This document shows, piece after piece, positions 1 through 11,820 of a stretch of DNA of 64,000 nucleotides. The stretch spans positions 9,422,501 through 9,486,500 of the forward strand of contig NW_025062476.1 of NCBI RefSeq assembly GCF_000002995.4. Direction: 5' to 3'. Numbering within the stretch: position 1 is the stretch's first letter; each line of letters opens with the position of its first letter. This stretch comes from Brugia malayi. Taxonomy: Eukaryota > Nematoda > Chromadorea > Rhabditida > Onchocercidae. A model generated the notes under the pieces. It was given only the letters and a program-made list of their open reading frames with translations. It was not told the DNA's origin and made no database searches. The position numbers were made by a program, and so were the translations under genes.

Positions 1-4
1 AACA

Positions 5-2287
5 ATGTCGACCATGCTGAAGACGTTTTATGTCGTTTTGATATTAGCATCTTTCATCTTCATTGGCACCGGTAAGTTTTACTGCACTGTTGCATTTACT
101 CCATTTTTGTTGTTTATATAGTTAAAATTAAAACCTTTTCACTGGTGTGATATAAACTGTTAGGTTCATTGTATGTGAAGTATATCAAATTATTTTGTCT
201 CTTGTTCTTAAAAAAGAATTGAAGAGTCCTTCCCAGAAGCAAACAGATAAAAGTTTGGAATCTAATTCATGCTGAACTTTAAGTATCTGTTGTATTGCGG
301 CAAACATTAATAAGAATACGGCGAGTGAGGAAATTATATTGCATATAAAGAAAGAAAATGAAATTAAAAATCAAACTGAAAAGACCAAACTAGGAAATAT
401 CAATACGGACATTATGCAAAATGGAGGATTTTTCGGTGACGACTCAGTTTAAAATCAATGAGCATGAGTAACTGAAGCTAAATTATACTTTGTGCTGATT
501 TTTCAACCTATCTGAAATAACGGATTTACGTTCTGTGTTCTTTCAGCACTTTTTTTTATGTTTACCGAGCAAGGATATCGCTTTGATATCGCTTGGTTCC
601 TGACAGCCACATCACCGCATATGTGGGCTGCTTTGGGTATTGCTTGCTCCTTGTCTTTATCTGTTTTGGGAGCTGGATGGTATGTTAACTTTTAATATTT
701 TTTAATGACTTTGGATGTTAATTTATTCTAATTAACCTGATATCCCTAATCAAATTTGCACTGGGCTCACTTTTGTGCTCTTTTAAGAAACTTTTCAGGG
801 GAATATTTACGACAGGAGTATCGATTTTAGGCGGTGGCGTGAAAGCACCTCGAATTCGAACGAAGAATTTAATTTCAATTATATTTTGTGAAGCCGTTGC
901 TATTTTTGGTATTATAATGGCATTTGTATTCCTTGGTAAAATTCATGTAAGTCTTTCATTTCAAAGTTAGATGAGTAAACAGTCAAATTATATAAGAGAA
1001 TTATTTCCAGTTGGTGTGCAAAAGATCTATTGTTCTCGCTTCTTTCCTTTTTTTTTCTGTTCCCTTGTTAATTGTCTTTCTGAAAGCTTCAAGAAACCAA
1101 AAATCAAATTTAACTGTAGTTAGTAATATCGTCTGATTTTAATTATAGACTGACAGGATTTTTTGCGTTAAGAATACCGCTAACTTTTGGCAACTATAGC
1201 TGAAGTTTGAGAATTTAAAGCAGTTTTGCAGCTATAAATAAATAATAATGAGCATAGCCATGCATTTTTGAAGGAGACTAGCAATGCATGACTTGTAATG
1301 AGTCGTATTTTTTGCATGGGAAACTGAAAACCAACATATTACGTTGCTTTTCATATTCCTTATGTTAATTTTGATGATTGAGAAAAGAATTCTCAACTAT
1401 AAATATCATATTTGCAGGGATTCAATCGAGCTATCGCATCAGATGTGGTCCTGTCCAAAAACATTGCTAGTGGGTATATGATTTTTGGTGGTGGGCTTAC
1501 TGTTGGTTTCAGCAATTTCGTGTGTGGCTTGTCCATAGGCTAGTTTTACTGCTATATGATTAAATTTTCATATTAATGCATATGAAAAAAAGATTTTTCA
1601 TATTTTGCATGTAGTTATACTTTAGTAATGGTAGGAGGATTAAACAGACGCGCTTATAATCGTGGATTATATGAAATTCATTACACAATATCTATTTTTT
1701 AACATGATCTGTAGAAATCTCATAGTTTTTGGTGTGCAATTTTTCAGCTTTAATTACATTGCAGGCATTGTGGGCAGCGGTGCAGCTTTGGCAGATGCTT
1801 CAAATCCGGCTTTGTTTGTAAAAATTTTAATTATTGAAATATTTGCGTCTGCAATTGGCCTTTTTGGTATGATTACTGGCATAGTGCAGGTAAATGTGAA
1901 TTTACTACCACTTTTTTTTTCCATATAGATAGGAAGGCAATTTTAATGTTTTTACAGCCTCATTTAAATTGAAAAAATGTGGTAGTAAGTAGCGTTTAAT
2001 AATGTTTCTTCTTTGTCGTGGAAACCATTTCTCGTTCTTTTTGATTTTAACAATTACTGCTTTATCAAAATGTATGAAAATATATAAAAGCTATTTCTAG
2101 TAGCTTCGGTATTTCTTGATGAGAACAGGGTTGGGAGCCAAACAAAATTAAGTATAGAACATCTACGCTTTAAATTGAACTTCTAATTCTCCTAAAATAA
2201 TGTATAACAAAAATTCACAATTCATAATTTGGATTTTATCTTTTTTATTTGCAGACAAATAAGGTTGCGATGGGTGACCAGATCTGA
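5..2287 (+). CDS. vha-4: V-type H+-ATPase V0 proteolipid subunit c'' (21 kDa)
   Basis: This encodes the c'' proteolipid of the membrane rotor of the vacuolar proton pump, which carries protons across endomembranes. Six exons join in phase: 5-71, 547-679, 799-946, 1418-1538, 1765-1889 and 2255-2287, giving 208 residues, the usual size for this family. Motifs matching nematode VHA-4 include [62 protein letters not shown] and [19 protein letters not shown], with a TNK-type tail. The essential glutamate lies in [11 protein letters not shown]. The first ATG is five bases into the window, so the 5' UTR is missing. The fourth intron (1539-1764) starts with GC rather than GT: joining ATA-G to GC-ATT restores the conserved Gly-Ile-Val. 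A polyadenylation signal AATAAA lies at 2410-2415. The family assignment is secure; only the exact start could lie upstream. Confidence 0.95.
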
Positions 2288-2363
2288 CAGCGGAATTTGG
2301 AGTTTGTTTATCATTTGCAACTTTTAGCTGGGGTGTTAGCTTCTGTGAAAATTTTTCCACTTA

Positions 2364-2389
2364 ATACTTCCTATGCACATAGGAAGTAT
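2364..2389 (+). other. Perfect hairpin in the vha-4 3' UTR
   Basis: Two perfectly complementary 11-nt arms (ATACTTCCTAT and ATAGGAAGTAT) flank a 4-nt loop. The structure is 77 nt after the vha-4 stop and 21 nt before the AATAAA signal, so it should be present in the mature mRNA. It could be a stability or translation element. No known family was recognised. Confidence 0.6.
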
Positions 2390-2415
2390 ATTCTTTGAAA
2401 GAAGAGGAAAATAAA

Positions 2416-5400
2416 AAACATAGGGAATTAGGCAATTAAGAAAGTTTAAGAAAGTATATTTGTTTAAAGGCATTAAGAAAGTACATTTGTTTAGATTTAT
2501 TGATTTGTTGTATGTGTCAGTCCACTTTTTGGTTCGTATTGCTTTTGTACCTTTTATCTTTGCGTAATCTTTGTATTTTATAGTTCGTCCTTGCTGCTTT
2601 CTTGAACTCTTTATTATAAGTTGTGTTAAGCTCTGAATCAATGGTGAATTCCAGTGACATAGGTGAATTGAGTTCTCTTAGAGAAGAATTACAGTCATGG
2701 ATATTGGGGATTTTTTCTTAGCATTTCGATAGATTTTTTTTTTCTTTCTTATTGGGAGAAGTTGAATGTAATGTTCTTTATGCGTGATATTGGTGATAGT
2801 CTAACTGTATTAATTACATGTCAGATATGAATATCTCACTTTTTTTCTTATTTCATTTGCTTACAACGAAATATATATTTTGATTTCTCTTAAAACCTGT
2901 AAAATTTATCCTAACTTTCATTCCCTCCACTCTAACTATGTCAGTGATACTATCCATTGTTTTGTGCTTCTTTTTATATAGTACTTTTAAGTAGCATTTA
3001 TATTTTGTAATAAAAAGAAGCCTATACTGTACTTTCAACTCTTATGTTTCCCTTTTATCACAGCTTTCAGCACTGGAAGTAGCAATTAGAAACCTGAAGG
3101 ATGGAATAACGGGTCTAATTAGTGGTGTGGGCTTATTTGGCTGGCGTTTTTTTTTCTTTTCACTCTTTTCTGCAGATACTATTTGTTATTAAATAATAAA
3201 GTTTGTATAATTTATTGGAGATTGGGTCCCACATATTGAGAACGGCTATATTTTGATTGGTCAGTTTTTGTTTGTAGGAATGAACGACTACATTTTTACC
3301 AGTTCGGTTATAAATTTCTAGATTTTAGAGGAGTCTAATTTGTGATCAAATTTATATGATGGTAATAAGACAAATGTTAGCAATATTTAAAGTGCAAAGT
3401 TGAAGAGAGAAAAGTAAAATTTGCAGGGGAATGCTGGGTAGCTGATATGTTTAAGCAGTTTGGAATTAAATTTCTTAAGAGCTACTTTGAGTTCTTAAGT
3501 TTTCTTTTTACAAATAAATTTGAATTTCTGACTCGAGCTTGATGTATGAAGTATGAAAACATTTTTTCTAGCAATATCTCTCGGATTTTTCCTTTGCCAT
3601 AAATTATTTGTAATATTAAAACTGTTTGTTCCATCCGCAAAACCTCCTGTTTTGATGAAAATAAATGGAATTTTTGAGAGATTTACTTACTATGTTTTGC
3701 TATTTGAAAGCAAAGAACTGATAGTGTAGAACTATTTATATAATTGCATCTTTTAAAACAAATATAAGTAGAATGGAATTTAATCCTTTTCATCGTAATT
3801 AGATGCTTGAAATCAATGAACTTTTCCAAACAAAATGAGAAGACAAGGAAAATGTATGAAATGAATTTTGCAATGCCGCTTGCAAGGAATAAAGTTAAGA
3901 TCATCAGTACAGCATGTAATTGGAGACGTTTAATTCAATCTTTTTCTTTGTTTTGTTACGATTTCCAAAATTTAAATTTTCAAAAAACTGAAGCTTTTCA
4001 GTAAATGCAACTACATAATAGTTGTAAAATTTCAGAAATGCAAAGTAGTAGCAAAAAAGCGCAATGTCGCATTGCTGAATATATTTCATTTTCTTAAATA
4101 ATTCAAATGCTGGGTTAAATCATCGGAAAAAAAGGTTAGTGAATTAGTGATCGTTTCCTATGATATTTCGTAAATCATTCTTTTATAAATTTCTTACTGT
4201 CTTGGACATATTTTCTTGAAAATTTCGATAGCCGAGGAAGTGATATCATCTAGTACTTGAACAATTATTCATCACCAGTTGTTTTTTTTTTCTTTTCCGT
4301 TTGTTCTAAAGTTTATCAATTCCGATTTATGTTTTATTTAAGATTAATCTGCTGATACTTCATCATTCAATAATTTTCAAGAACCACAACATTTGGCGCT
4401 TTAATGATAAGCATTTTTCAGATCTGTTCAATGGAATTCAGTTACTACCTTCAAAAGTTTTGGGTTGAAGTGTGACCTGAAATTTTAATAGCGGTGGAGT
4501 ATTACTCTTTGAAAATACATTTTCCAAACATTGAATTGAGGAAAAGGAAGGAGAAGTCTGAGAATGAAAGGATAATAGCAAGGAGAACAAGTAGAATTTT
4601 TTTTTTTTTTCATTTGCTTCGAGTTTTTCACTGACGATTTAAATTTGAGTGGTAATATTCACTCATTAGCTTATCATTAATACAAACTGTATGATCGTCT
4701 GACAATCGTCTTTGTGGGTGGCGCCTAAATTTATCACTGTTATCAGTAAGGCAGGAAGAACACTCCTATCTTTGTACACTGTTTTTCATTCCATGTCAAA
4801 TTCATTGTCATGTTCTTTTAAATAAATTCTTCATTTATGAATTCGTCTTTGTTCTTTGTGCAAATTTCGAAATGAAACTTTGTTATAAAGAAGGGATGAT
4901 GTGAGAACCATTTTTCACCCTGAAATTTTACATTTTTCAACATTAGTTATCAAGTATGTTAACACCGAATTCAAATTTCTTTAACTAAAGTAAAGGAGAA
5001 AGCTGGCAATTAATAAATTGTTATGTCATATAATTATCAATGTTCTGTTTAATAACACTGAATTTTTTATTTAAAAATTTTTGTCCTGAAAATTATGCAA
5101 AAATAAGTCTTTTAAAAGTATGCAAAATTGTTAGCAAGTTATATCTGGCAGTATAAAAATGCAGTTCAGCTCATTTAAATTCATTTTAATTTTGTTCAGT
5201 GTGGTTTTGGTATGATTTCACCTGTACGAGTCTTTGATTTTTTCAAGTTTAGTCATTGCTAACACTAATTTATATTGCCTTCATAAAAGACAATATAAAA
5301 GTACAATTGACTGTTTGGGAAATCCAAGGATAAGTAACATTTACTTCAATTTTAGTTAATATTGTAATAGTTGTTAGAGCTATGCTACGGATACGAATAT

Positions 5401-5431
5401 TTCACGCTTAATGTTCATTTAGCAAGAAACG
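2416..5431. other. Intergenic, no gene supported
   Basis: AT-rich DNA between vha-4 and the next gene. It holds an imperfect direct repeat of about 22 nt (2445-2466 and 2470-2491). A short open stretch follows an acceptor-like CTTTCAG near 3065-3145, but it has no start, donor or recognisable product. Short ORFs on both strands are not supported by splice signals. Confidence 0.5.
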
Positions 5432-6582
5432 ATGATTCCAGCGATGCATGAAAATGAAGCAATTGAAATGTCAAACTATAGCAATGTCACCGATGCTTCA
5501 AGCAGGTGAGCAGATGGAACTGCTTCCCAACACTGATAATTAAATCAGTGAGCTTCCCTTCTGGAGATTACTTTCTGTTTTAGTTGTTAACTTTCTCATT
5601 CGCTAAATTTTCGACTGCACTTTATCACAATGAAATTTTCACTTCATTCACAAAATTTTTGAACATTCTTGCAGATTCGCAGAAACTTATAATGATTCGT
5701 TAACTCTAAAGTTAAAAATTTGGTGGTGGAATTTAACAAAAAAACAACGACAGTTTTACATTAGTTCATTGTTGATCTTTGTTATATTATTTACAATTGT
5801 TATTATAACTATATTCATGCAACGTACACCCGATGATTCATATCAGTAAGTATATAAAGTTTAAAACCGCTAAAGTCTTTAATTTTAAGTCTAAATTTTT
5901 TCAACTTTTTAATTTTGATTTTATTGAAAATTATTGTAAGCACCTGATAAAAAAGCTCTCCTGATCTCGCTAGAAAGTTTGCAAGTGGTTTGGTTTTTCG
6001 TAATTCTTCGAAGATACGTAGACTAGTTTTAGGTAAAGAAAATATTTTCCTATCCTAATGAATTAATTTCTTGATACTGGGAAATGATTGTAGAACTTCA
6101 ACAGCTACGTACACAACAACAACATCAGCAACTTCATCTTCGATAACAGTCTCTCCGTCCATATCAACAATTTCAACAAACACTTCTATTGTTACACTCA
6201 CACTGTTAGTCCAAAGTATCGAGTACAAATTATTCACATTGTCCCATTAGTTCTTTTTTGCATAAAACTGAAATTATGACTTAGCTAGTGGATAATCACT
6301 AACCACTCATCTTTATCTCAACCTTATTGTTGTCCATATATTAATAGAATATGGAATCTGTGAAACTGTATGTCACTTCTTGAAGTGGTGTTTGCATGTT
6401 TGATTTTTTTTAGCACAGCTATACCAACCACGCCGATAGCTTCGATGAATTCCAACGATTCTCAATTATCCGTTTTGAAAGAAAATTCATCGACAGTGAC
6501 GTCGACAGCATTAAAAATGATGAATTCGACGTCCATAAAATCGACAATATTCGTTAGAAATGACAAAACATCAGTGATATAA
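5432..6582 (+). CDS. Small Ser/Thr-rich type II membrane protein, unrecognised
   Basis: Four exons join in a continuous frame (5432-5505, 5675-5845, 6094-6222, 6414-6582), all through phase-2 introns, for 180 residues. The start is the first ATG after an acceptor-like CATTTAG at 5416-5422, which fits trans-splicing. Residues 1-51 are hydrophilic with NYSNVT and NDS sites. A Trp-rich basic stretch (WWW, then KKQR) precedes one membrane segment at about 52-73. The remaining 107 residues are dominated by Ser and Thr, a mucin-like ectodomain suited to O-glycosylation. With no cleavable signal peptide, a signal-anchor (N-in, C-out) orientation is inferred. The donor of exon 3 (GA before GTACAA) is the weakest junction. 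I do not recognise the family; the gene model is more certain than any function. Confidence 0.7.
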
Positions 6583-7505
6583 ATAGCATTTCTAGCGATG
6601 ATTATGATATCATGAAAGGAGCAGAGCCACCTCCAGTCAGTATTATCGTAAATCTTCTGATTAAAAGATTTTAAAAGATAGGGAAAAGAGATGTATATGA
6701 GAAGCTGTCTCCACACATTCCTGAGAATTCACAATGACTGTTGAGTTCTTTAGTGAGTCCTACACCTTTTTCAGTATTAGAATATATAAAAAATTTGATA
6801 GAAAAATGATGGCAAAAAAAAGCAATCACATATCAAAGCTTACTATTTAAAGATCTCTTAATTAAAAGCTATGGCGATCACCTTTTCTCATCGACTTTTT
6901 CCTCTTTTCTATCTCTAATTTCAAATACCAGAACAAATCCTTGTATATGTGTTAAGAATCAAAATTTATCAATTCCTTCATAACAATAAAAAGTGCCACG
7001 TATTATAGTAAGTACAGAAAGCGAAGAAAAAAATCTATATATTCCGATGTAATATTTCAGTATAGAAAAAAAATGATCTAAACTTCAATGACTAATTATG
7101 AAAAAATTTTTTTATTTCTATTTAAACCAGCCAATTCGAAGTACAATTACGATTTGATTTCTTCTGAAACATCCCTTTTTTACTTGAAAAAAATATTTTT
7201 CAGGATAAAAATACGATAATCAGCATCGACTTTTGATGACTAAAAAACCATTATTACAAATGACTCATTTGCTGAATACATATACAAATAAAAATGAATT
7301 AGGAAATGCCAGATTAGAAATAAAACTTAAGAAATAGTGGTGAGATAATACAATAAAAATTAAAAACATCAAGAAAATAGTAAATAACACTATCTTTTAA
7401 ACATGCTGAATCTTAGATATGTAACCTGTTATGGATTTTTTTAAGTGAAAAACCACTGAAGAAAATGAAAAAAAAAAGAACTGAAACAATAACAGTGACC
7501 GTTCG
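6583..7505. other. Convergent intergenic region
   Basis: Non-coding DNA between the 3' ends of the Ser/Thr-rich membrane protein gene (+) and the CSA gene (-). It is AT-rich with A runs. No exon with proper splice sites was found on either strand. Confidence 0.6.
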
Positions 7506-10500
7506 TTACATATGACTGGATCCTGGTGTTCCTTCTTCATCGCTCCAGCGATCTTCTTGCAATCTCGAGATTTTTTCTGACTGTTGGTCTGGGAGCTGTT
7601 CGTCCATGTCTGGACTCCAGATATGTATCATACGATCATTTCCCGAACTGATAACCTGGACCATAAACAGTTATGTATTTCCAAAATAGCTTTGAAAAAA
7701 ACCTATTTTTTAAAAAAATAATCAAGCGCCTTCGCCAAAGCTCAATATTCTCTTAGTTTAAAAAAAAAAAAAAAAACATCTAATGTCTGCAAACACTACC
7801 CTCTAACCTGATTATACTTTTGGCGATATACGCATGCGTTGACTTGTTGAAAATGACCCACAAGAAGGACGCGAAAGTTTTCTTGATCCCTCTTGTCTAG
7901 AGTTAAAATGAGTACTTCGTTACCCACAGGCGTGCAAGTACGTAAGACTCCATCATCCGAACATATATCGAAACGAATAGATGGAGCGATTTTGGTAGTA
8001 TATTCTTGAGGTAACTAGAAAAAAAAATTCGAGCTGTAGTAAGGCAATGAATCTCTGTTCACTAGAAAAGTTGAAAATTTGTTACAACACCATCTGTTGT
8101 CAATACAAAGGAAGCTACGGTTTTTAAAAGAAAAACCTATGAAATTCCGGATCACATTTTTTCTTAATAAGTATACTATACAATGAGATTGAAAAAATGA
8201 TCCGAGATATGTTCCTATTTTTGAAAAATCAAAAATACCCAAACATGGTTGATTATTTCCATTGTATGAGCTCTCCAGACGGTGAAAGTGTGATTCAGTG
8301 ACAATGAAACAAGGTATAAGCCATCGTTTGAAAATCTCAAACCACTAATACATTCAGCACCAGAATCTTTACAATGACACGAAAATCGATTAGAAGGTGT
8401 CACAGTCATTAATTGGCTCCTCGCACTTCTGTAACTGACTTCAAACAGATGAAATGTGTGTGCAGTTGTATGAAGGTGGACCAGAGAAAAAAAACTTCCA
8501 GACTGATGCAATTTTGAAAGGATTTTGACTGATAGTACTATTTTTCCTGCTTTAGGTGTCCAAATTACACTAAACCAGTTAGAACGTATGTGAAAGCATT
8601 TAAAACTATGACAACGTCTAAGGCTAAAAATATAAAAAATGCTAGCATTATGGGAAACGTAATAAGATTGTAGATTACACCAATATGATCAGTTATAAGA
8701 CATTTTAAAAACTGAATAAGAGAAGATTCAAGAAATACTATTTCCCAAAATAAATATCAGGAAATCACCTCTGAATATGTTAAGAAGAAACTACATAGAA
8801 ATTAAAATTTCCAAGTGCGTTTTATGCTGAAAAGTAGAAAAAACTCTTAAATTTAGTAAGTACCAATCACATGAAAAAAATGTCTCAATTCCGAATTTTT
8901 CACCTGACATCCCAAACCGTAATGTTTCCACGAACAGAACCGCTAGTTAAAATATTTCCATTCTCTAAAGACCATCTCACCGATGAAACCCGCTCCTCTG
9001 GCCATCTCAAATTATGTGAAGAATCACCAACTCTGAAAAAAAAAGACATCATGACTGAACCAATTTTCAAAACGAGTTATGAAATATGTCAAAAATGCAA
9101 AATTACTGTGCTGGTCAAATTACAACCAAAAGTTATGGCTATGCAAAATTACAAGAAAGTTTCAAATAATTATGAAATCATATAGTTTAAGAGAATTGCT
9201 TTATGTTTTTAGTATAATTGACCGTTGCAATAACTGAAGCAACACTCTTCATTAACGCAACTAACAACACAAGTTAAATTCACCTGGGGTCTATAAGAAT
9301 AATATTCGAGGTTAGATTTGCCACAGCTATAAGTGGATTTCGTATGAAAGCATTACACCAGTGCATTTCTGTTATTTCATTATCGAAGAAATATTCATCT
9401 ATGACTTCAGCTTTATTAGCGTCCCACAGCTGAAACAAAAGAGTTTTATTGATGTTATTGAAATTTAAAAGAATAAAGGAGCATGAAGTAGCAATCATTT
9501 TTATGTAAAAAAATCAAGTATTCAGTGATTAATGAATTTGATATAACTTCCAATAGTTCTTTATTCAAAGTCAATTAAGACCACTATTTGTAGTTCTTTC
9601 GCTGATATTCCGGTTTCTGCTAATATGGCCTGTTTAACTGCGTAACAAGCTTATGAGAATATATATATATGTAGAAATAGAACAACCAGCTATGAATCAA
9701 CTTCAAATTTCGCAATGAACTGAATACAAATTATACTCAACCAGCTATAATTTATTAATTTAAATGAAAAAAAAAAAAAGAAAAATGAAAACGAGCCTTC
9801 ACTTTCCCAACTCTATCCGAAGATATAAATGTGCTCGTGTCCTGCGGATACCACTGACAGCACGTTATCAAAGATCCATGCAAACTGGAAAGAGTTCCAA
9901 ATTAATACCAACTATAAAATGGAATTAAAAATCAGTGCAAAAAAGAAATGAACAAAAAGGAAAAAAAAATCGTCAAAATAACTTTTTAAGGCCAAATCCA
10001 TAAATGAACGAACGGACCATGCTGCGCGGCACGGAGTAACCGTATGTTCTACCGGACTCCGACTATCGGTTGGGAACGGCCTTTCCAAATCCACGATTGA
10101 TATTTCACCACGAGCTGCACCACATAACAAGCTATAAATTCAATTTTTCCATATTTATCACTATAATATCAACAAATTCTCAAACAAACACTTGAATGAA
10201 AAATTCATTATATAGTATAATTTAAATTTCCTCTAAAAATCCAACTAAATTTTGGCTGACCTAAAAAACTGGCCAGCACATAATTTGAGAAATAAACGAA
10301 ACAACTTAATGCCATAGCTTAAGCAGATAAAGATTAAGCTAAACAATTTTTATATTTAATCTAATAAAGTAGACTTTTTGAGTCAAAAAAAAATTCAAAA
10401 GCTTACTATCGATTATCAACGGGATCCATATCCATGCTATGCACTCCTGATGCTAACGATGAAGTAAACGGTATTTGTTGTCGCCAGCTGATCCTAAATA

Positions 10501-10666
10501 TCAATTACGTTTGAAGTATGCTCTAAGCTGTGCTCCAGCAACTCAAAGCAAATTATAGACCATAAAAACATTAGGTACACAATTACCTCAAGTATTTCAT
10601 TCTTTTTTCAATTACGTGTCGTTGAAGGTCGCATCTAAGTAAACCTGGTCGAGCACTTTTACCCAT
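7506..10666 (-). CDS. csa-1: CSA/ERCC8-type WD-repeat protein (transcription-coupled repair)
   Basis: CSA is the WD40 substrate receptor of a CUL4-DDB1 ubiquitin ligase in transcription-coupled nucleotide excision repair. Nine minus-strand exons join in phase: 10666-10587, 10493-10407, 10131-10018, 9884-9797, 9429-9284, 9032-8904, 8569-8239, 8014-7808 and 7655-7506, for 443 residues against 396 in human. Features follow the family in order: the early HSMDMDPVDNRYLLCG, the QWYPQDTSTFISS strand, WD ends KVKLWDANK, NITVWDVR, FTVWRAH and MIHIWSPD, and an acidic tail EDRWSDEEG matching the human C-terminus. The extra length is mainly an insertion after NITVWDVR, in the 331-bp exon. Intron 4 appears to begin with GC after AAG at 9797. 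The donor of exon 3 is weak. A TTTAG acceptor at 10720 in front of the start fits trans-splicing. The symbol follows C. elegans usage. Confidence 0.9.
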
Positions 10667-10852
10667 TACATTGTGCCATAAGAAATAACGTGGCGAAAGA
10701 CTTGAACCGGGAATGTTTTCTAAATCACATTAATAGTAAGGCCCAGAATCAGTTCAAATCTAACATTAAACCACCTTTTGTTCACAGAAATGATAGACAA
10801 TGATACACTTTTTTTTTTTTTGCATTATCAAATCACCAAAGTTATGCAAATT

Positions 10853-11820
10853 TCAATGTGAACCGTTATGTCGTAATGAAATTTTGCCATTTTGCGCAAT
10901 GACACTATTATGAGTCTTGAGATCAAATGGAGTTGAAAGCATTCGTGGCAAGTGTTTCTTCCGACGATGCTGAAATTCCGAATTTTAGTCAAATATCTCT
11001 TTCAAGTGAGAGTTGTCAGATCTCATTTCGTTCACTGTAGTGACCAAAAATATATCAAAAAAGCAGCCAAAATATCCAATGAAGCAACCTACAACTAATT
11101 CGGCTTAACTTTGCTCATAGAATTCAATTCTTCGATATAGTATAAAGAAATCATACCTTGCTGGAGATCATGTGTGATTCCTTGTGTCCTTTATGAATTG
11201 AACTGGTTATGAAAGTTCGTTACCAATTCATTTCTCCTCGATAATGTCAATGTTTAATGCTTAATCCACTTAATACTTACTTTAATAGCAACTAAAAACC
11301 CAAGCAGAGAAGAACGAATAACACATGACAACCTGTGCACCATAATTCCCTCTTTCCTGCCCGTCAACTCTGGCAATTTATGAAAATTACTCTTTCCACT
11401 TTTCTTTTCGCGACTGATCGTATTCTCTGTTCCCTACAATCTCGCATATTTCTCTTTGTCTGAAACTTTCCAACCTTATTTTCATATCGTACCGCCGTTT
11501 ATGTTAGTTTCTTTTCCGGAACATGTTTTCTGGAGGGATTTCCTGTTACGTGCAATGGAATATGGTGGTGGGGTGTGTCTGGAACCGTTCAATGTTTCCT
11601 CGATACTTTAGAATTTCGATAGTACCATGGATAACAATAAAATAATGTGACAGGAAGTTCAGAGATGTACCCTTCACTTCAAATCGTCTGATGATTCTTG
11701 ACTTAAAGTAAGGTGAGAGAGACATTGATGCCATCTGTCTGTCTTTCAAGATAACTTTCAATTCAACATTATTCACAATCTGATCTTTTCTATCCAGAAA
11801 TAATCGACTGCTGCATGTAA
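10853..11820 (-). CDS. Unrecognised small gene upstream of CSA
   Basis: Three minus-strand exons have good splice sites and agree in phase: 11820-11671 (TCTACAG before, GTACAT after), 11369-11281 (TTGCCAG, GTAAGT) and 10969-10853 (TTTCAG, stop TGA). The frame enters exon 1 in phase 1, so either a 5' exon is missing or translation starts at the internal Met of MASMSLSPYF, giving about 88 residues. The product is basic with a hydrophobic stretch SSLLGFLVAIK followed by HRRKKHLPRM; LGFLVA loosely resembles a Sm-fold strand, which is not enough for a call. A 46-nt exon at 11202-11157 with good splice sites would introduce a stop if included. The stop lies 133 bp from the CSA acceptor, which suggests an operon. 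The function is unknown. Confidence 0.5.

Noticed and set aside
4600..4850. Possible small RNA gene around the GGTGGCGCC motif
   Set aside because: No stem structure, promoter box or terminator could be supported by eye.
8871..9185. Plus-strand ORF of 104 codons
   Set aside because: Antisense to exon 6 of the CSA gene and its flanking introns; the minus-strand exon has conserved WD motifs and correct splice sites.
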